From Deltaproteobacteria bacterium (GTDB taxonomy: Bacteria; Desulfobacterota; Desulfobulbia; Desulfobulbales; Desulfocapsaceae): a DNA stretch of 7,764 nt. The DNA lies in assembly GCA_021779275.1 (NCBI GenBank), contig JAJYAX010000062.1, positions 1-7,764 on the forward strand, written 5' to 3'. A program made the position numbers and the translations under genes. Every line of letters begins with the position of its first letter. Within the stretch, counting starts at the first letter, position 1. Positions 7,420 to 7,764 of this stretch are shown here, in pieces. A model generated the notes under the pieces. The model saw only the letters and a list, made by a program, of their open reading frames with translations, was not told the origin of the DNA and ran no database searches.

Positions 7420-7421
7420 TT
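7404..7421. promoter_or_regulatory. CRP/FNR-family operator palindrome upstream of narG
   Basis: AATTGAC-TTAG-GTCAATT is a perfect inverted repeat with 7-base arms and a 4-base spacer, about 160 bases before the narG start. The TTGAC-N4-GTCAA core has the architecture of CRP/FNR-superfamily operators (FNR is TTGAT-N4-ATCAA), including the NO- and nitrate-linked branches such as Dnr/NnrR and HcpR. It is the only long perfect palindrome of this type I noticed in the intergenic region. It probably controls narGHJI in response to oxygen, nitrate or NO. Which regulator binds, and whether it activates or represses, is inference; no regulator gene is in the window. Confidence 0.65.
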
Positions 7422-7434
7422 GTTGGAAGGGCGC

Positions 7435-7466
7435 TGAGGAGGGCCTTGGAGATGAGGCCCTCCTTA
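7435..7466 (-). terminator. Strong hairpin after hcp, probable terminator
   Basis: AGGAGGGCCT (7437-7446) and AGGCCCTCCT (7455-7464) form a perfect 10-bp GC-rich stem around an 8-base loop, extendable by a G-U and a U-A pair. It begins about 27 bases after the hcp stop, where a terminator is expected, and lies upstream of the narG palindrome, so it would separate the two transcription units. No U tract follows on the minus strand, so it is not a canonical intrinsic terminator. A short GTTTT lies on the opposite side. It may act as an attenuating or RNA-protecting structure instead. Confidence 0.5.
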
Positions 7467-7492
7467 TCGTGTTTTGACTCTGTTCCGATCCG

Positions 7493-7764
7493 TCAATGCC
7501 CTGCCATCATGGCAGCCACATCCGCTTCGGGAGTGGTGATGGCCTTGAGATTGAATTTTTCAATCAGGGCCTTGCCGACGTTGGGCGAGAGGAAGCCGGG
7601 CAGAGTCGGTCCCAGCCGGATTCCCTTGATCCCTAAGGAAAGCAGGGCCAGCAGGACCAGGACCGCCTTCTGCTCATACCAGGCGATATCGAAAGAAAGC
7701 GGCAGGTCGTTGATATCCTTGAGTCCGAAGGCCTTTTGCAGCTCCATGGCGATCACGGCCAAAG
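7493..7764 (-). CDS. hcp: Hybrid-cluster protein (hydroxylamine/NO reductase), C-terminal part
   Basis: About 90 C-terminal residues are visible; the gene runs off the right edge, so its start and length (~550 in the family) are not seen. The block [20 protein letters not shown] and the following [13 protein letters not shown] are signatures of the hybrid-cluster (prismane) protein. The Glu and Lys of YEQK correspond to D. vulgaris E494, a ligand of the Fe-S-O hybrid cluster, and K496 beside it. Hcp is cytoplasmic; it reduces hydroxylamine in vitro and acts on NO or nitrosative damage in vivo. The stop TGA is at 7493-7495. It is co-oriented with and upstream of narG, separated by a hairpin and a CRP/FNR-type site, which fits removal of NO made during nitrate respiration. 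The leftmost in-frame TTG at 7760-7762 is internal, not a real start. The cysteine ligands lie outside the window. Confidence 0.92.
   Translation of the reverse strand, partial: LAVIAMELQKAFGLKDINDLPLSFDIAWYEQKAVLVLLALLSLGIKGIRLGPTLPGFLSPNVGKALIEKFNLKAITTPEADVAAMMAGH

Overview
This window carries a complete respiratory nitrate reductase operon, narGHJI, on the minus strand. It is flanked by two partial genes: the 3' half of a multi-pass membrane protein at the left edge (plus strand), and the last ~90 codons of a hybrid-cluster protein gene (hcp) at the right edge (minus strand). No rRNA, tRNA, insertion sequence, CRISPR array or phage gene is visible.

Layout, left to right. 1-815 (+) is an integral membrane protein open at the window edge. 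It most resembles the tellurite-resistance/dicarboxylate transporter (TDT, SLAC1/TehA-like) family. It converges on narI with only 18 bases between the stop codons. 834-1505 (-) is narI, 1507-2067 (-) narJ, 2077-3501 (-) narH and 3491-7246 (-) narG. Transcription therefore runs right to left in the order G-H-J-I. The genes are tightly packed: narG and narH overlap by 11 bases, and the next two gaps are 9 and 1 bases. Each gene has a purine-rich ribosome-binding site. 7247-7492 is the only real intergenic region. It holds a strong hairpin just after hcp, a perfect 7-4-7 palindrome of CRP/FNR type, and a candidate sigma70-like promoter for the operon. 7493-7764 (-) is the C-terminal end of hcp.

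How the parts work together. NarG (Mo-bisPGD and an FS0 cluster) reduces nitrate to nitrite. NarH passes electrons through four iron-sulfur clusters. NarI (two b hemes) oxidises membrane quinol. NarJ is the maturation chaperone. All cofactor ligands I could check in NarG, NarH and NarI are present, so the enzyme looks functional. Hcp removes NO or hydroxylamine, which are by-products of nitrate and nitrite metabolism, so its position directly upstream is functionally coherent. No NarK-type transporter lies in the window; the TDT-like neighbour is the only transporter candidate visible.

Organism. The sequence is visibly GC-rich, with strong Shine-Dalgarno sites and an anaerobic Nar plus Hcp combination. 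NarI lacks the E. coli quinol-site lysine and looks closer to the Bacillus type. This fits an anaerobic or facultative bacterium, possibly Desulfobacterota, but that placement is an inference from general impression and not proven by the window. I see a well-formed, largely conventional nitrate-respiration locus, not a new system. The points worth checking are the TDT-like neighbour, the palindrome upstream of narG, and the NarI quinol site.
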